Positions 25,962-34,322 of a stretch of 64,000 nt of DNA are shown here, in pieces; the first letter of the stretch is position 1; each line of letters opens with the position of its first letter. This DNA is from Clostridia bacterium (lineage in GTDB: Bacteria; Bacillota_A; Clostridia; Christensenellales; CAG-138), in assembly GCA_017394605.1 (NCBI GenBank), contig JAFPXU010000028.1:9499-73498 (forward strand). Direction: 5' to 3'. Below the pieces are notes generated by a model. That model did no database searches and had not been told where the DNA came from. It saw only the letters and a list, made by a program, of their open reading frames with translations. The position numbers and the translations under genes are program-made.

Positions 25962-26833
25962 TGGCGGAATGGCTGAAGGGCGGCCCGGTTGCGCGCGGCA
26001 TCATGACCGAATGTGCGGAAAGGGCGGAAAAACTGAGGAAAATGGGCATCGTACCGACACTTGCTATCGTCCGGGTAGGCGAGAAAGACGGTGATCTTTC
26101 GTATGAGCGCGGAGCGGAAAAACGGTGTCGGGAAGCCGGAATCAACGTCCGGGGGATCCACCTTGCAGAGGACACGGACTGCGAAACGTATCTTGCCAGA
26201 ATACGGGAGTTGAACGAAGACGACGGTGTTCACGGGATTCTTCTTTTGTTGCCGCTTCCGCCGCAAATTGATGAAGGTGCCGCTAGAAATGCGATTCTTC
26301 CGGAGAAGGACGTTGACGGCTGCACTTCCGGCTCGCTGGCAGGGGTTTTTATGAATTCCGGAGAGGGATTTCCCCCTTGCACGGCGCAGGCGGCAATGGA
26401 AATACTGGACTTTTACGGGATAGAATGCAGCGGGAAACGTGCCGCGGTAGCGGGACGCTCTCTTGTGTTCGGGAGGCCCGCCGCCATGCTCCTGATGCAC
26501 AGGAACGCTACGGTCAGCATATGTCACAGCAGGACCCGGGAGATGGAGAAGATACTTCAGCAGGCGGATATCGTCCTGATTGGGATCGGAAAGATGGAAG
26601 CTGTCGGAAAAGAGTACTTCCGCCCGGGTCAGACGGTCATTGATGTCGGAATCCACTGGAACGAGGAAAGGCAGAAACTTTGCGGGGATGTGAAGTTTGA
26701 CGAAGCGGAACCCATGGTTTCCGCGATTACACCGGTTCCGGGAGGCGTTGGAGCTGTAACGACGAGCGTTCTCGCAAAACATGTGGTTGATGCGGCTGAA
26801 CGGCTAAACGCAGCAAATTCTTTTGAAAGGTAA
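25961..26833 (+). CDS. folD: FolD-type methylene-THF dehydrogenase lacking cyclohydrolase residues
   Basis: A 290-residue FolD homologue with the usual two-domain fold and the NADP-binding GRSLVFGRPAA and TPVPGGVGAVT motifs. In the bifunctional family the cyclohydrolase step needs the Lys of a YxxxK motif (E. coli Tyr50/Lys54) and the Gln of VQLPLP (Gln98). Here the aligned residues are Tyr48-x3-Ala52 and LLLPLP with Leu96, while the Asp in KDVDG is kept. The dehydrogenase should work but the cyclohydrolase should be lost or very weak. It is coupled by a one-base overlap (TAATG) to fchA, which encodes a separate cyclohydrolase. The start at 25961 gives the family N-terminus; an in-frame start at 25793 lies inside fchA. 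Confidence 0.92.
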   Translation: MAEWLKGGPVARGIMTECAERAEKLRKMGIVPTLAIVRVGEKDGDLSYERGAEKRCREAGINVRGIHLAEDTDCETYLARIRELNEDDGVHGILLLLPLPPQIDEGAARNAILPEKDVDGCTSGSLAGVFMNSGEGFPPCTAQAAMEILDFYGIECSGKRAAVAGRSLVFGRPAAMLLMHRNATVSICHSRTREMEKILQQADIVLIGIGKMEAVGKEYFRPGQTVIDVGIHWNEERQKLCGDVKFDEAEPMVSAITPVPGGVGAVTTSVLAKHVVDAAERLNAANSFER

Positions 26834-26839
26834 TAGCGA

Positions 26840-27367
26840 TTGAAGACGAGACAGTTGGCAACGGATGCCATGCTGGCGGCAATGTGCGCGGTATTGGGAT
26901 ATCTGTCCGTTGATCTTGGAAACTTGAAAATTACATTTGAAAGTCTGCCTGTACTCGTGGCAGCTTTCCTTTTGGGCCCCGCTGACGGGTTGATTGTAGG
27001 GTGCATTGGAACGCTGATTTATCAGATTCTTCGCTACGGGCTGACAGCGACGACGGCTCTTTGGATGCTGCCGTATATGCTTTGCGGTCTCCTGGTAGGT
27101 CTATATGCAAAGAAAAAGCGGTTCCGGCTCTCAAAAAAAGAAGTTGCGTGGGCGGTTGGGATAGCGGAGCTGATGATTCTGCTTTTGAATACCGCGGTTA
27201 TGGCGGCGGACAGTATTATATACGGGTATTATTCCAAGACATATATTTTCGGGTCATTCTGGATCAGACTTCTGATCTGCGCAGCAAAATCCGTGGCGTT
27301 TGCGCTGATCCTTCCCGGAATTCTTCAAACGATCCGCAAATATTTATTTAGAGGCAATCAACCGTGA
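26840..27367 (+). CDS. folT: ECF transporter S component, probable folate importer FolT
   Basis: A 175-residue membrane protein with about six transmembrane segments, as in S components of energy-coupling-factor importers. Features are LAAMCAVLGYL near the N-terminus, a GPADGLIVGCIGTL loop-helix and a C-terminal helix rich in small residues. S components bind the vitamin and share a common EcfAA'T module, which is not in this window. The start codon is TTG at 26840, with GAAAGG upstream; no ATG suits the family start. It lies between folD and folC, so folate or 5-formyl-THF is the likely cargo (inferred from context). Confidence 0.82.
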   Translation: MKTRQLATDAMLAAMCAVLGYLSVDLGNLKITFESLPVLVAAFLLGPADGLIVGCIGTLIYQILRYGLTATTALWMLPYMLCGLLVGLYAKKKRFRLSKKEVAWAVGIAELMILLLNTAVMAADSIIYGYYSKTYIFGSFWIRLLICAAKSVAFALILPGILQTIRKYLFRGNQP

Positions 27368-29193
27368 CCGTACAGCAAGCAATAGATTATCTTGAAAATT
27401 ACCCGGCAAAAGGATCCAGACCCGGGTTGGAACGTATCCGTGTTCTCATGGACAGACTTGGCAATCCGCAGCGTGAGATGCGCTATGTCCATGTGACGGG
27501 GAGCAATGGGAAGGGGAGCACCTGCGCATTTATAGATTCGGTGCTTCGAACGGCGGGCTATCATACCGGACTCTATACATCGCCCCATCTGGAAAACTAT
27601 CTTGAACGAATCCGTGTCGACGGGATAATGGCAGAGGGCAGAAATCTTTCCAAGGCAGCAGCACAGGTAAAGCTGGCAGCAGAGAGCATGGAGGATACCC
27701 CGACATGGTTTGAGGTTACGACTGCCGTTGCCTTCCTGTATTTTAAGTACTGCGGGTGTGACATCGTTGTGCTGGAAGTCGGCATGGGCGGTGAATTCGA
27801 TGCTACAAATGTCATTGATTGTCCGGAAGTAGCCGTTTTGGTAAACATCGGACTGGAACATACCCAGGTTCTCGGAAAGACGATCCGCGAGATAGCGCGG
27901 ACAAAATCCGGCATTATTAAAAAGGGATGTACCACAGTCTGCTACGACGGAGACCCGGAGGCGGTAGAGACTGTTTCCGCAAGATGCAGTGAACTGAATG
28001 TTCCTCTGAAAATAACGGATTTCACAACGTTGAAAGTAATGAAGTCTGATATTGACGGGCAGTCCTTTTCATACAGGGGAAAAGAATACTCCATACGGCT
28101 TTCCGGAAAGCATCAGGCACGGAATGCTGCAACAGCGCTGGACGCCCTGGGTGTTCTGAAAGAAAATGGCTGGTTGATTACGGAAGAAAACATCCGCAAC
28201 GGCATGAAGGATGCCAGTTGGCCAGCGCGGCTTGAGGTGCTCGCGAAAGATCCGCTTTTTATTTTGGACGGCGGGCACAATCCGCAGTGTGCTGTCGCAC
28301 TGACGGAAGCCATCCGCGATCTGCTGCCCGGTGTCAGGCCTGTTTTTCTGACGGGTGTTCTTGCAGATAAGGATTATGAAACAATCACGGAAATCATCCG
28401 TCCGATTGCAGGAGAGATCATTTGCCTGACCCCGGTCAGCGAAAGAGCGCTCGGCGCGGAGCAGTTTGCGGCATTTCTGAGGAGGAAGGGCCTTCGCGCG
28501 ACCGAGTATGAGGACATTGGGGAAGGCATTCGGGCGGCGTTGACGGCGGGACGTGATCAGGCGGTGGTTGCGTTTGGATCGTTGTATCTTGCCGGAGCGG
28601 TCCGCGCGGCTTTCAAACGGGAATACCGCCGCTGGCTTAGAAGGGACCGGGATGCGATGCGCAGACGGCTGCCCCAGGACACGCGCCGCGAGTATTCAGA
28701 GAAGATCGTCCGTCATATCCTGGATTCCGGGATGCTGGAAAACGCACGGACGGTGATGCTTTATAACGCAATCGGCGGAGAGGCGGACCTGAGCGCGATC
28801 GTTCCGGAACTGAAACGCAGAGGGAAGCGCGTTTTGTATCCTGTATGCGTTAGTGACGGGGAGATGGTCGCAAAGGAACCGGAAGGAGAGGACAGCTGGC
28901 AGACGGGGAGATATGGAATCGCTGAACCGGCTGATGACACATCCAGGGAAGTCGAGCCCGGTGAGATAGACCTCGTTTTCTGCCCTTGTACGGCATTTGA
29001 TGCAAATTGCAATCGCATGGGACGCGGATCGGGCTTTTACGACCGGTTTCTCATGAAATGCACAAAAGCCGCTGTCGTGACGGTTGCGTTCGATTTTCAG
29101 CGGGTCGTGAAAGTGCCCGGCGAACCGTGGGACATGCCGACGGACCGGGTTGTTACCGAACGGACTATATACAGCGCGGAATCGCTTCTTTAA
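27364..29193 (+). CDS. folC: Fusion: folylpolyglutamate synthase - 5-formyl-THF cyclo-ligase
   Basis: A 609-residue protein with two complete enzyme domains. Residues 1 to about 415 are FolC (Mur-ligase fold): P-loop VTGSNGKGST (44-53), YTSPHLENYLERI, EVGMGGEFDATN and LDGGHNPQC. FolC adds glutamates to folates and so keeps them in the cell. Residues about 416-609 are a 5-formyltetrahydrofolate cyclo-ligase (MTHFS), with an N-terminal Arg-rich helix and the signature MGRGSGFYDRF (from 552), which recycles 5-formyl-THF to 5,10-methenyl-THF. The reading frame is continuous across the join. The GTG start overlaps the folT stop by 4 nt. It is the last gene of the operon; I saw no clear terminator before the next promoter. 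Confidence 0.92.
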   Translation: MTVQQAIDYLENYPAKGSRPGLERIRVLMDRLGNPQREMRYVHVTGSNGKGSTCAFIDSVLRTAGYHTGLYTSPHLENYLERIRVDGIMAEGRNLSKAAAQVKLAAESMEDTPTWFEVTTAVAFLYFKYCGCDIVVLEVGMGGEFDATNVIDCPEVAVLVNIGLEHTQVLGKTIREIARTKSGIIKKGCTTVCYDGDPEAVETVSARCSELNVPLKITDFTTLKVMKSDIDGQSFSYRGKEYSIRLSGKHQARNAATALDALGVLKENGWLITEENIRNGMKDASWPARLEVLAKDPLFILDGGHNPQCAVALTEAIRDLLPGVRPVFLTGVLADKDYETITEIIRPIAGEIICLTPVSERALGAEQFAAFLRRKGLRATEYEDIGEGIRAALTAGRDQAVVAFGSLYLAGAVRAAFKREYRRWLRRDRDAMRRRLPQDTRREYSEKIVRHILDSGMLENARTVMLYNAIGGEADLSAIVPELKRRGKRVLYPVCVSDGEMVAKEPEGEDSWQTGRYGIAEPADDTSREVEPGEIDLVFCPCTAFDANCNRMGRGSGFYDRFLMKCTKAAVVTVAFDFQRVVKVPGEPWDMPTDRVVTERTIYSAESLL

Positions 29194-29205
29194 TGCGCTT
29201 GTTCA

Positions 29206-29235
29206 TTGACTGTTCATATTTGCGTATGATACAAT
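29206..29235 (+). promoter_or_regulatory. Promoter of the nucleoside importer operon
   Basis: TTGACT (29206-29211) and TACAAT (29230-29235) are 18 nt apart, and the -10 is extended (TGATACAAT). It gives a leader of about 55 nt with a GGAGGAAA ribosome binding site. Confidence 0.7.
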
Positions 29236-29297
29236 TCAGTCTGCAGGATTATGATATACCCTGAAAACTATCAAAGAAAATATAGGAGGAAATATCA

Positions 29298-30413
29298 ATG
29301 AAGAAAATCATCGCAGTGATGATGGCTCTCGCAATGGTTCTGGCGGTTGTCGCTTGCGCAAAGCCTGCGGCAACGGAGACCGCTGCTGCTCCCGCAGCAT
29401 CCGGCATGAAAGTCGCGCTTGTAACCGACGTCGGCAACATCGACGACAAGTCCTTCAACCAAGGCGCATGGGAAGGCGTTGTCGCATTCTGCGAAGGCAA
29501 GGGACTCAAACAGGGCGAAGGCTACGATTACTATCGTCCGTCTGAGGATTCCACGGAAGCGCGTGTTGAGACGATCAACACAGCAATCGCGAACGGTGCG
29601 AACGTCGTTGTCTGCCCGGGCTATCTGTTTGAGGACGCGATCTTCACAGTGCAGGGCTCCAATCCGAACGTACAGTTCCTGCTCCTGGACGGCGAGCCGC
29701 ATTCCGCGAACTATGCCACCTACGAGACCACGGCAAACAGCCATAACATCCTTTATCAGGAAGAGCAGGCTGGATACTTTGCCGGCTATGCCGCAGTCAA
29801 AGACGGCTATAAGAAACTCGGTTTCCTCGGCGGCATGGCGGTACCTGCTGTCGTCCGTTACGGATACGGTTTCGTTCAGGGCGCCAATGCTGCTGCTGAA
29901 GAAATGAACATTGTCGACCAGGTTTCCATTAAGTATTGGTATTGCGGCGGATTTGCACCGTCTGATGATATCAAGATCAAGATGGCGGGCTGGTTCACGG
30001 ATGGTACGGAAGTCGTGTTCTCCTGCGGCGGCGGTATTTATCTGAGCGCGGTGGCTGCTGCGACCGAAGCGAACGGCAAGGTCATCGGTGTTGACGTCGA
30101 CCAGAGTGCGGAATCCGAATGCATCATCACTTCTGCTATGAAAGGGCTCAGCAACTCTGTTGTTCTCGCTCTTGAAGATCTCTGGGCAAACAACGGTAAA
30201 TGGTCTGCCGACTATTCCGGCAAGACCGCGGTTCTTGGCGCGGCGGATGACTGCGTCGGTCTGCCCACGGCGGAAGGTTCCTGGAGACTGTCCAACTATA
30301 CTGTAGCCGAATATAACGAGCTCTTCGCGAAGGTTAAAGACGGCACAGTCGTTGTTTCCAAGGATACGGAAAACCCGCCGACAGTTTCGATCGCGGTTGA
30401 TTACAACGCATAA
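29298..30413 (+). CDS. BMP-family nucleoside-binding lipoprotein
   Basis: A 371-residue extracytoplasmic substrate-binding protein. The signal peptide ends in a lipobox (AVVAC), so Cys20 or so is lipidated and holds the protein on the membrane. The mature part has the BMP/PnrA features KVALVTDVGNIDDKSFNQGA and VGVDVDQS-like segments that bind purine or pyrimidine nucleosides. It is the first gene of an importer operon with one ATPase and two permeases. Codons here look more strongly biased (GGC, AAG, GTC) than in neighbours, which suits high expression. A terminator-like hairpin follows it. Confidence 0.92.
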   Translation: MKKIIAVMMALAMVLAVVACAKPAATETAAAPAASGMKVALVTDVGNIDDKSFNQGAWEGVVAFCEGKGLKQGEGYDYYRPSEDSTEARVETINTAIANGANVVVCPGYLFEDAIFTVQGSNPNVQFLLLDGEPHSANYATYETTANSHNILYQEEQAGYFAGYAAVKDGYKKLGFLGGMAVPAVVRYGYGFVQGANAAAEEMNIVDQVSIKYWYCGGFAPSDDIKIKMAGWFTDGTEVVFSCGGGIYLSAVAAATEANGKVIGVDVDQSAESECIITSAMKGLSNSVVLALEDLWANNGKWSADYSGKTAVLGAADDCVGLPTAEGSWRLSNYTVAEYNELFAKVKDGTVVVSKDTENPPTVSIAVDYNA

Positions 30414-30445
30414 GACTCAAATCGATTCTCACATATCGAACTTGA

Positions 30446-30477
30446 GGGGCTGGGCGATAAAGCCCGGCCCCTTTTTG
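30446..30477 (+). terminator. Intra-operon terminator/attenuator after the binding protein
   Basis: GGGGCTGGGC and GCCCGGCCCC pair (one G-T) around GATAAA, followed by TTTTTG. It sits between the lipoprotein gene and the ATPase gene, and should reduce read-through so that more binding protein is made than membrane components. Confidence 0.8.
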
Positions 30478-30514
30478 AAAAATCGTCTTTACGATGGGAG
30501 GTAGGGGACACTGT

Positions 30515-32083
30515 ATGAGCGAGTACGTTATAGAGATGCTGAACATCACAAAAGAGTTCCCCGGCATAAAGGCTAACGACAACATCACCTTGCAGCTGAA
30601 GCATGGCGAAGTTCATGCGCTTCTTGGAGAGAACGGCGCCGGGAAATCGACGTTGATGAGCGTTCTGTTCGGATTATATCAGCCGGAAGCGGGCATCATT
30701 AAGAAGGACGGGGTTGAGGTCAAGATCAACAACCCAAACGACGCGAACGCACTGAACATTGGCATGGTGCATCAGCACTTCAAACTGGTCGAAGTGTTTT
30801 CGGTGCTTGACAATATCATCCTCGGCGCGGAGCCGAACAAAATGGGCTTCCTTCAGAAGGCGGAGGCCCGTAAGAAAGTTATAGAGCTTTCGGAAAAGTA
30901 CGGACTTCAGGTGGATCCGGACGCGAAGATTGAAGACATTTCGGTCGGTATGCAGCAGCGTGTTGAGATTCTGAAGATGCTGTACAGGGATAACGAGATC
31001 CTGATCTTTGACGAGCCTACAGCGGTGCTGACGCCGCAGGAGATCGATGAACTGATGGAAATCATGCGCAACTTCACCAAGGAAGGGAAATCCATTCTGT
31101 TCATTACCCACAAGCTCAACGAGATCATGGCTGTTGCCGACCGATGCACGGTTTTACGCAAGGGCAAATATATTGGAACCGTAAATATCAAGGATACGAC
31201 CAAGGAAGAGCTTTCTCGCATGATGGTCGGAAGAGACGTGAAATTCGAGGTGGACAAGAGCGAGCAGAAACTCGGCGATGTCGTCCTCGACGTTCAGAAT
31301 GTGACGGTTCCGTCCAAGATTCACGCGAACAATGCCGTTAAAAACGTCAGTTTCCAGGTTCGTGCCGGAGAGATCGTCTGTCTTGCAGGTATCGAGGGCA
31401 ACGGCCAGACCCAGTTTGTCTACGCCTTGACCGGTCTTGACAAGATGTCCGAGGGCAAGATCACGCTCTGCGGACATGACATCACAAAGGCTAAGATCCG
31501 TGACCGCTCCAAACTGGGAATGAGTCATATTCCGGAAGACCGTCATAAGCACGGACTTGTGTTGGATTTCTCACTGGAGCAGAACCTGGTTCTCCAGCGT
31601 TACTGGCAGCCGGAATTCCAGAAGATGGGATTCATCCGGAACAAGGAAGTCCGGGAATATGCTGAAAAGCTGATCAAGCAGTATGACATCCGTTCCGGGC
31701 AGGGCCCGATTACAACGGCGCGTGCCATGTCCGGAGGAAACCAGCAGAAAGCAATCGTTGCGCGTGAGATCGATAAGGTACCGGAACTTCTTGTTGCCGT
31801 CCAGCCGACCCGCGGTCTGGATGTCGGTGCTATCGAGCATATTCATGAGCAGCTGGTCGCACAGCGCGACGCCGGCCGTGCGGTTCTGCTGGTGTCTCTG
31901 GAACTGGAGGAGGTCATGAGCGTTCCCGACCGGATCCTTGTCATGTATGAAGGAGAGATCGTCGGCGAGTTCAATCCGAAGAATGTCACGGTTGAGGAAC
32001 TTGGACTTTATATGGCAGGTGCCAAGAACATGTACCGCGAAATCGGTGCGAAAGAACAGGGAAAGGAGCGTGAAGCGGAATGA
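30515..32083 (+). CDS. Nucleoside ABC importer ATP-binding protein (two NBDs)
   Basis: A 522-residue ATPase with tandem nucleotide-binding domains, as in NupA/YufO and sugar RbsA-type proteins. Domain 1 has Walker A GENGAGKST, signature ISVGMQQR and Walker B LIFDEPTAVL. Domain 2 has a degenerate Walker A (GIEGNGQTQ), signature MSGGNQQK and VQPTRGLD in place of DEPT, which is normal for this family. ATG 30515 has a GGGAGG site upstream; an in-frame start at 30494 is less likely. It shares 4 nt with the first permease gene. Confidence 0.94.
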   Translation: MSEYVIEMLNITKEFPGIKANDNITLQLKHGEVHALLGENGAGKSTLMSVLFGLYQPEAGIIKKDGVEVKINNPNDANALNIGMVHQHFKLVEVFSVLDNIILGAEPNKMGFLQKAEARKKVIELSEKYGLQVDPDAKIEDISVGMQQRVEILKMLYRDNEILIFDEPTAVLTPQEIDELMEIMRNFTKEGKSILFITHKLNEIMAVADRCTVLRKGKYIGTVNIKDTTKEELSRMMVGRDVKFEVDKSEQKLGDVVLDVQNVTVPSKIHANNAVKNVSFQVRAGEIVCLAGIEGNGQTQFVYALTGLDKMSEGKITLCGHDITKAKIRDRSKLGMSHIPEDRHKHGLVLDFSLEQNLVLQRYWQPEFQKMGFIRNKEVREYAEKLIKQYDIRSGQGPITTARAMSGGNQQKAIVAREIDKVPELLVAVQPTRGLDVGAIEHIHEQLVAQRDAGRAVLLVSLELEEVMSVPDRILVMYEGEIVGEFNPKNVTVEELGLYMAGAKNMYREIGAKEQGKEREAE

Positions 32084-33267
32084 AAAAAGGAATGATCAGC
32101 GTTCTCGCTTCTGTTATTTCCATTCTGATCGGCCTGCTGTTCGGGTTGCTTCTGCTGATTATCGTTAACCCGGCGATGGCCTTCCCGAAATTCGGGGAGC
32201 TGCTTACCGCAGGCGTTTCCAGCCTTCCGAAACTGGCAAAGGTTCTGTATCAGGCTGCGCCGCTCATCATGACAGGTCTTGCGGTCGCATTTGCGTTCAA
32301 GACGGGCTTGTTCAATATCGGAGCATCCGGTCAGTATACGGTCGGCGCTTTCTGCGCACTGGCTTGTGCAATCATCTTCCAGATGCCATGGTGGATTTGC
32401 CTGATTGCTTCCCTGGTCGCCGGAGCGGTATGGGGATTTTTCCCCGGCTTGTTCAAATCCCTGTTCAACGTGAACGAGGTCATTACCTCGATTATGTTTA
32501 ACTGGATCGGCATGATGGCTGTCAACCTGCTTTGCATGAACCTGAAAAACGCAAAGGGCGATTTGGTCATGCTTCCCACCGCCTGGGTGTCCAGCCCGAT
32601 CAAGGACCGTACCGCGGCGCTTTCTTACGCGAATCCGTCTGCCATGATTCCCAAGATGGGTCTGGATAAACTGTTCGAGTCAAACTACATGAATATCAGC
32701 ATATTCATCGCAGCGCTGGTCGCAGTTGTCCTCTGGGTGATTCTGAACCGTACCACGTTTGGTTACGAACTGAAAGCCTGCGGCTATAACAAGAACGCAA
32801 GTCTTTATGCCGGTATTAACGCAAAGCGCAATATCGTATTGTCGATGGTGATTTCCGGCGCGATGGCGGGCCTTGGCGGAGGATTGTACTATCTGGCGGG
32901 AACTGCGGATTATACGATTCAGAAGACCTTGCTTGCCATGGGATTCAACGGCATTTCCGTTGCCCTTCTTGCAACATCGAACCCGATTGGTACGATCTTC
33001 AGCGCTCTGTTTATCTCGTATATTCAGGTCGGCGGAGAGTCGCTGCAGCCGGTCTACGCAAAGGAAATGATTGATATTATTATCGCGGTCATTATCTACC
33101 TGAGCGCGTTTGCCCTTCTGACAAAGACCATTATCTCGAAATATATCCGTACGGATAAGTCCAACGTGAACGCTGAGCCGACTCCCGCTACGGCAGCAGC
33201 TGTTCCGGCAAGTGATTCCGGGAGCGTGCCGGAAAATACCGTGGAAAGCGAGGGTGAAAACAAATGA
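32080..33267 (+). CDS. Nucleoside ABC importer permease 1
   Basis: A 395-residue inner-membrane permease with about 9-10 transmembrane helices and a long C-terminal Ala/Pro/Glu-rich tail. It matches the larger permease (NupB/YufP type) of BMP-dependent nucleoside importers, with FNIGASGQYTVGAF near the N-terminus and the EAA-like GYELKACGYNKNASLYAGIN loop that docks on the ATPase. The ATG overlaps the ATPase stop (ATGA) and its own stop overlaps the next start in the same way. Confidence 0.93.
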   Translation: MKKGMISVLASVISILIGLLFGLLLLIIVNPAMAFPKFGELLTAGVSSLPKLAKVLYQAAPLIMTGLAVAFAFKTGLFNIGASGQYTVGAFCALACAIIFQMPWWICLIASLVAGAVWGFFPGLFKSLFNVNEVITSIMFNWIGMMAVNLLCMNLKNAKGDLVMLPTAWVSSPIKDRTAALSYANPSAMIPKMGLDKLFESNYMNISIFIAALVAVVLWVILNRTTFGYELKACGYNKNASLYAGINAKRNIVLSMVISGAMAGLGGGLYYLAGTADYTIQKTLLAMGFNGISVALLATSNPIGTIFSALFISYIQVGGESLQPVYAKEMIDIIIAVIIYLSAFALLTKTIISKYIRTDKSNVNAEPTPATAAAVPASDSGSVPENTVESEGENK

Positions 33268-34256
33268 TCGTATTAGCAGATGTTATCAGCGCAACTATCG
33301 TATTCGCGGTTCCTCTGCTGCTTGTCGCAATGGGCGGTATGTTCTCAGAGCGAAGCGGTATTATCAACATCGCACTGGAAGGTATCATGATCGTCGGAGC
33401 CCTGATGGGCTGTCTGATGATGCGCTGGCTGGATGCAGCCGTTGTGAGCGGCGCTCTTGGTTCCCAGCTGGCTATGCTGATCGTAACGCTGTTCGCAGGG
33501 CTCTGCGGAATCGTGTTCTCCGTTCTGCTGGCGTTTGCTTCCATTAACCTGAAAGCGGACCAGACCATTGGCGGTACTGCGTTGAACATGCTCGCGCCGG
33601 CAATGGCAATCGTTCTGACCTGGGTCGTTCAGGGCCAGGGTCAAACGACGATTCTGATCCCGACATGGTCTCGCATTACGGAAGCAAATTTCGGCCTTAC
33701 CATGAAAAGCCCGTTCCTTCAGAATCTGCTGTTCAAGAACTTATATCTGACAACATTCATCGCGATATTGCTGTTCGCGATCTCCGTTGTCCTGCTCTAC
33801 AAAACGAAATTCGGACTTCGTCTGCGTGCTTGCGGCGAACATCCGCAGGCAGCTGATTCCGTAGGTATCAATGTATACAAGATGCGTTACGCAGGTGTTC
33901 TGGTATCAGGATTCCTTGGCGGTATTGGCGGAATTGCTTTTACGCTTGCTGCCGGGTCCGGATTCCAGTCCACCGTTGCAGGATACGGCTTCCTAGCTTT
34001 GGCGGTTATGATCTTTGGTAACTGGAAACCCTGGAGCATCCTTGGCGCGTCCCTTTTCTTCGCGTTGTTTAAGGTAATCGGTTCCTATGCTTCCAGTATC
34101 CCGTTCATGCCGCAGTTCAGGGGTGTGGAAGGCGTCAGCACCTATCTGTATCCGATGCTCCCGTATATCATTACGATGATCCTCCTGATCTTGACTTCGA
34201 AGAAGTCGAGAGCGCCAAAAGCGGAAGGCATTCCGTATGATAAGGGTTCAAGGTAA
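33264..34256 (+). CDS. Nucleoside ABC importer permease 2
   Basis: A 330-residue permease with about 8-9 transmembrane helices, the smaller partner (NupC/YufQ type). The SGIINIALEGIMIVGAL segment and the coupling loop LRLRACGEHPQAADSVGIN are characteristic. It is coupled by a 4-nt ATGA overlap to permease 1. A terminator follows 15 nt after the stop, before thymidine kinase. Together with the binding protein and ATPase it completes a nucleoside uptake system. Confidence 0.93.
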   Translation: MIVLADVISATIVFAVPLLLVAMGGMFSERSGIINIALEGIMIVGALMGCLMMRWLDAAVVSGALGSQLAMLIVTLFAGLCGIVFSVLLAFASINLKADQTIGGTALNMLAPAMAIVLTWVVQGQGQTTILIPTWSRITEANFGLTMKSPFLQNLLFKNLYLTTFIAILLFAISVVLLYKTKFGLRLRACGEHPQAADSVGINVYKMRYAGVLVSGFLGGIGGIAFTLAAGSGFQSTVAGYGFLALAVMIFGNWKPWSILGASLFFALFKVIGSYASSIPFMPQFRGVEGVSTYLYPMLPYIITMILLILTSKKSRAPKAEGIPYDKGSR

Positions 34257-34270
34257 TAAACAACTGTCTG

Positions 34271-34297
34271 CGGGGCGGACTTTGTCCGCCCCGTTTT
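34271..34297 (+). terminator. Terminator of the nucleoside importer operon
   Basis: CGGGGCGGAC and GTCCGCCCCG pair perfectly around TTT and are followed by TTTTC. Confidence 0.88.
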
Positions 34298-34322
34298 CAC
34301 GTAGCGGAAAGGAAAACATACT

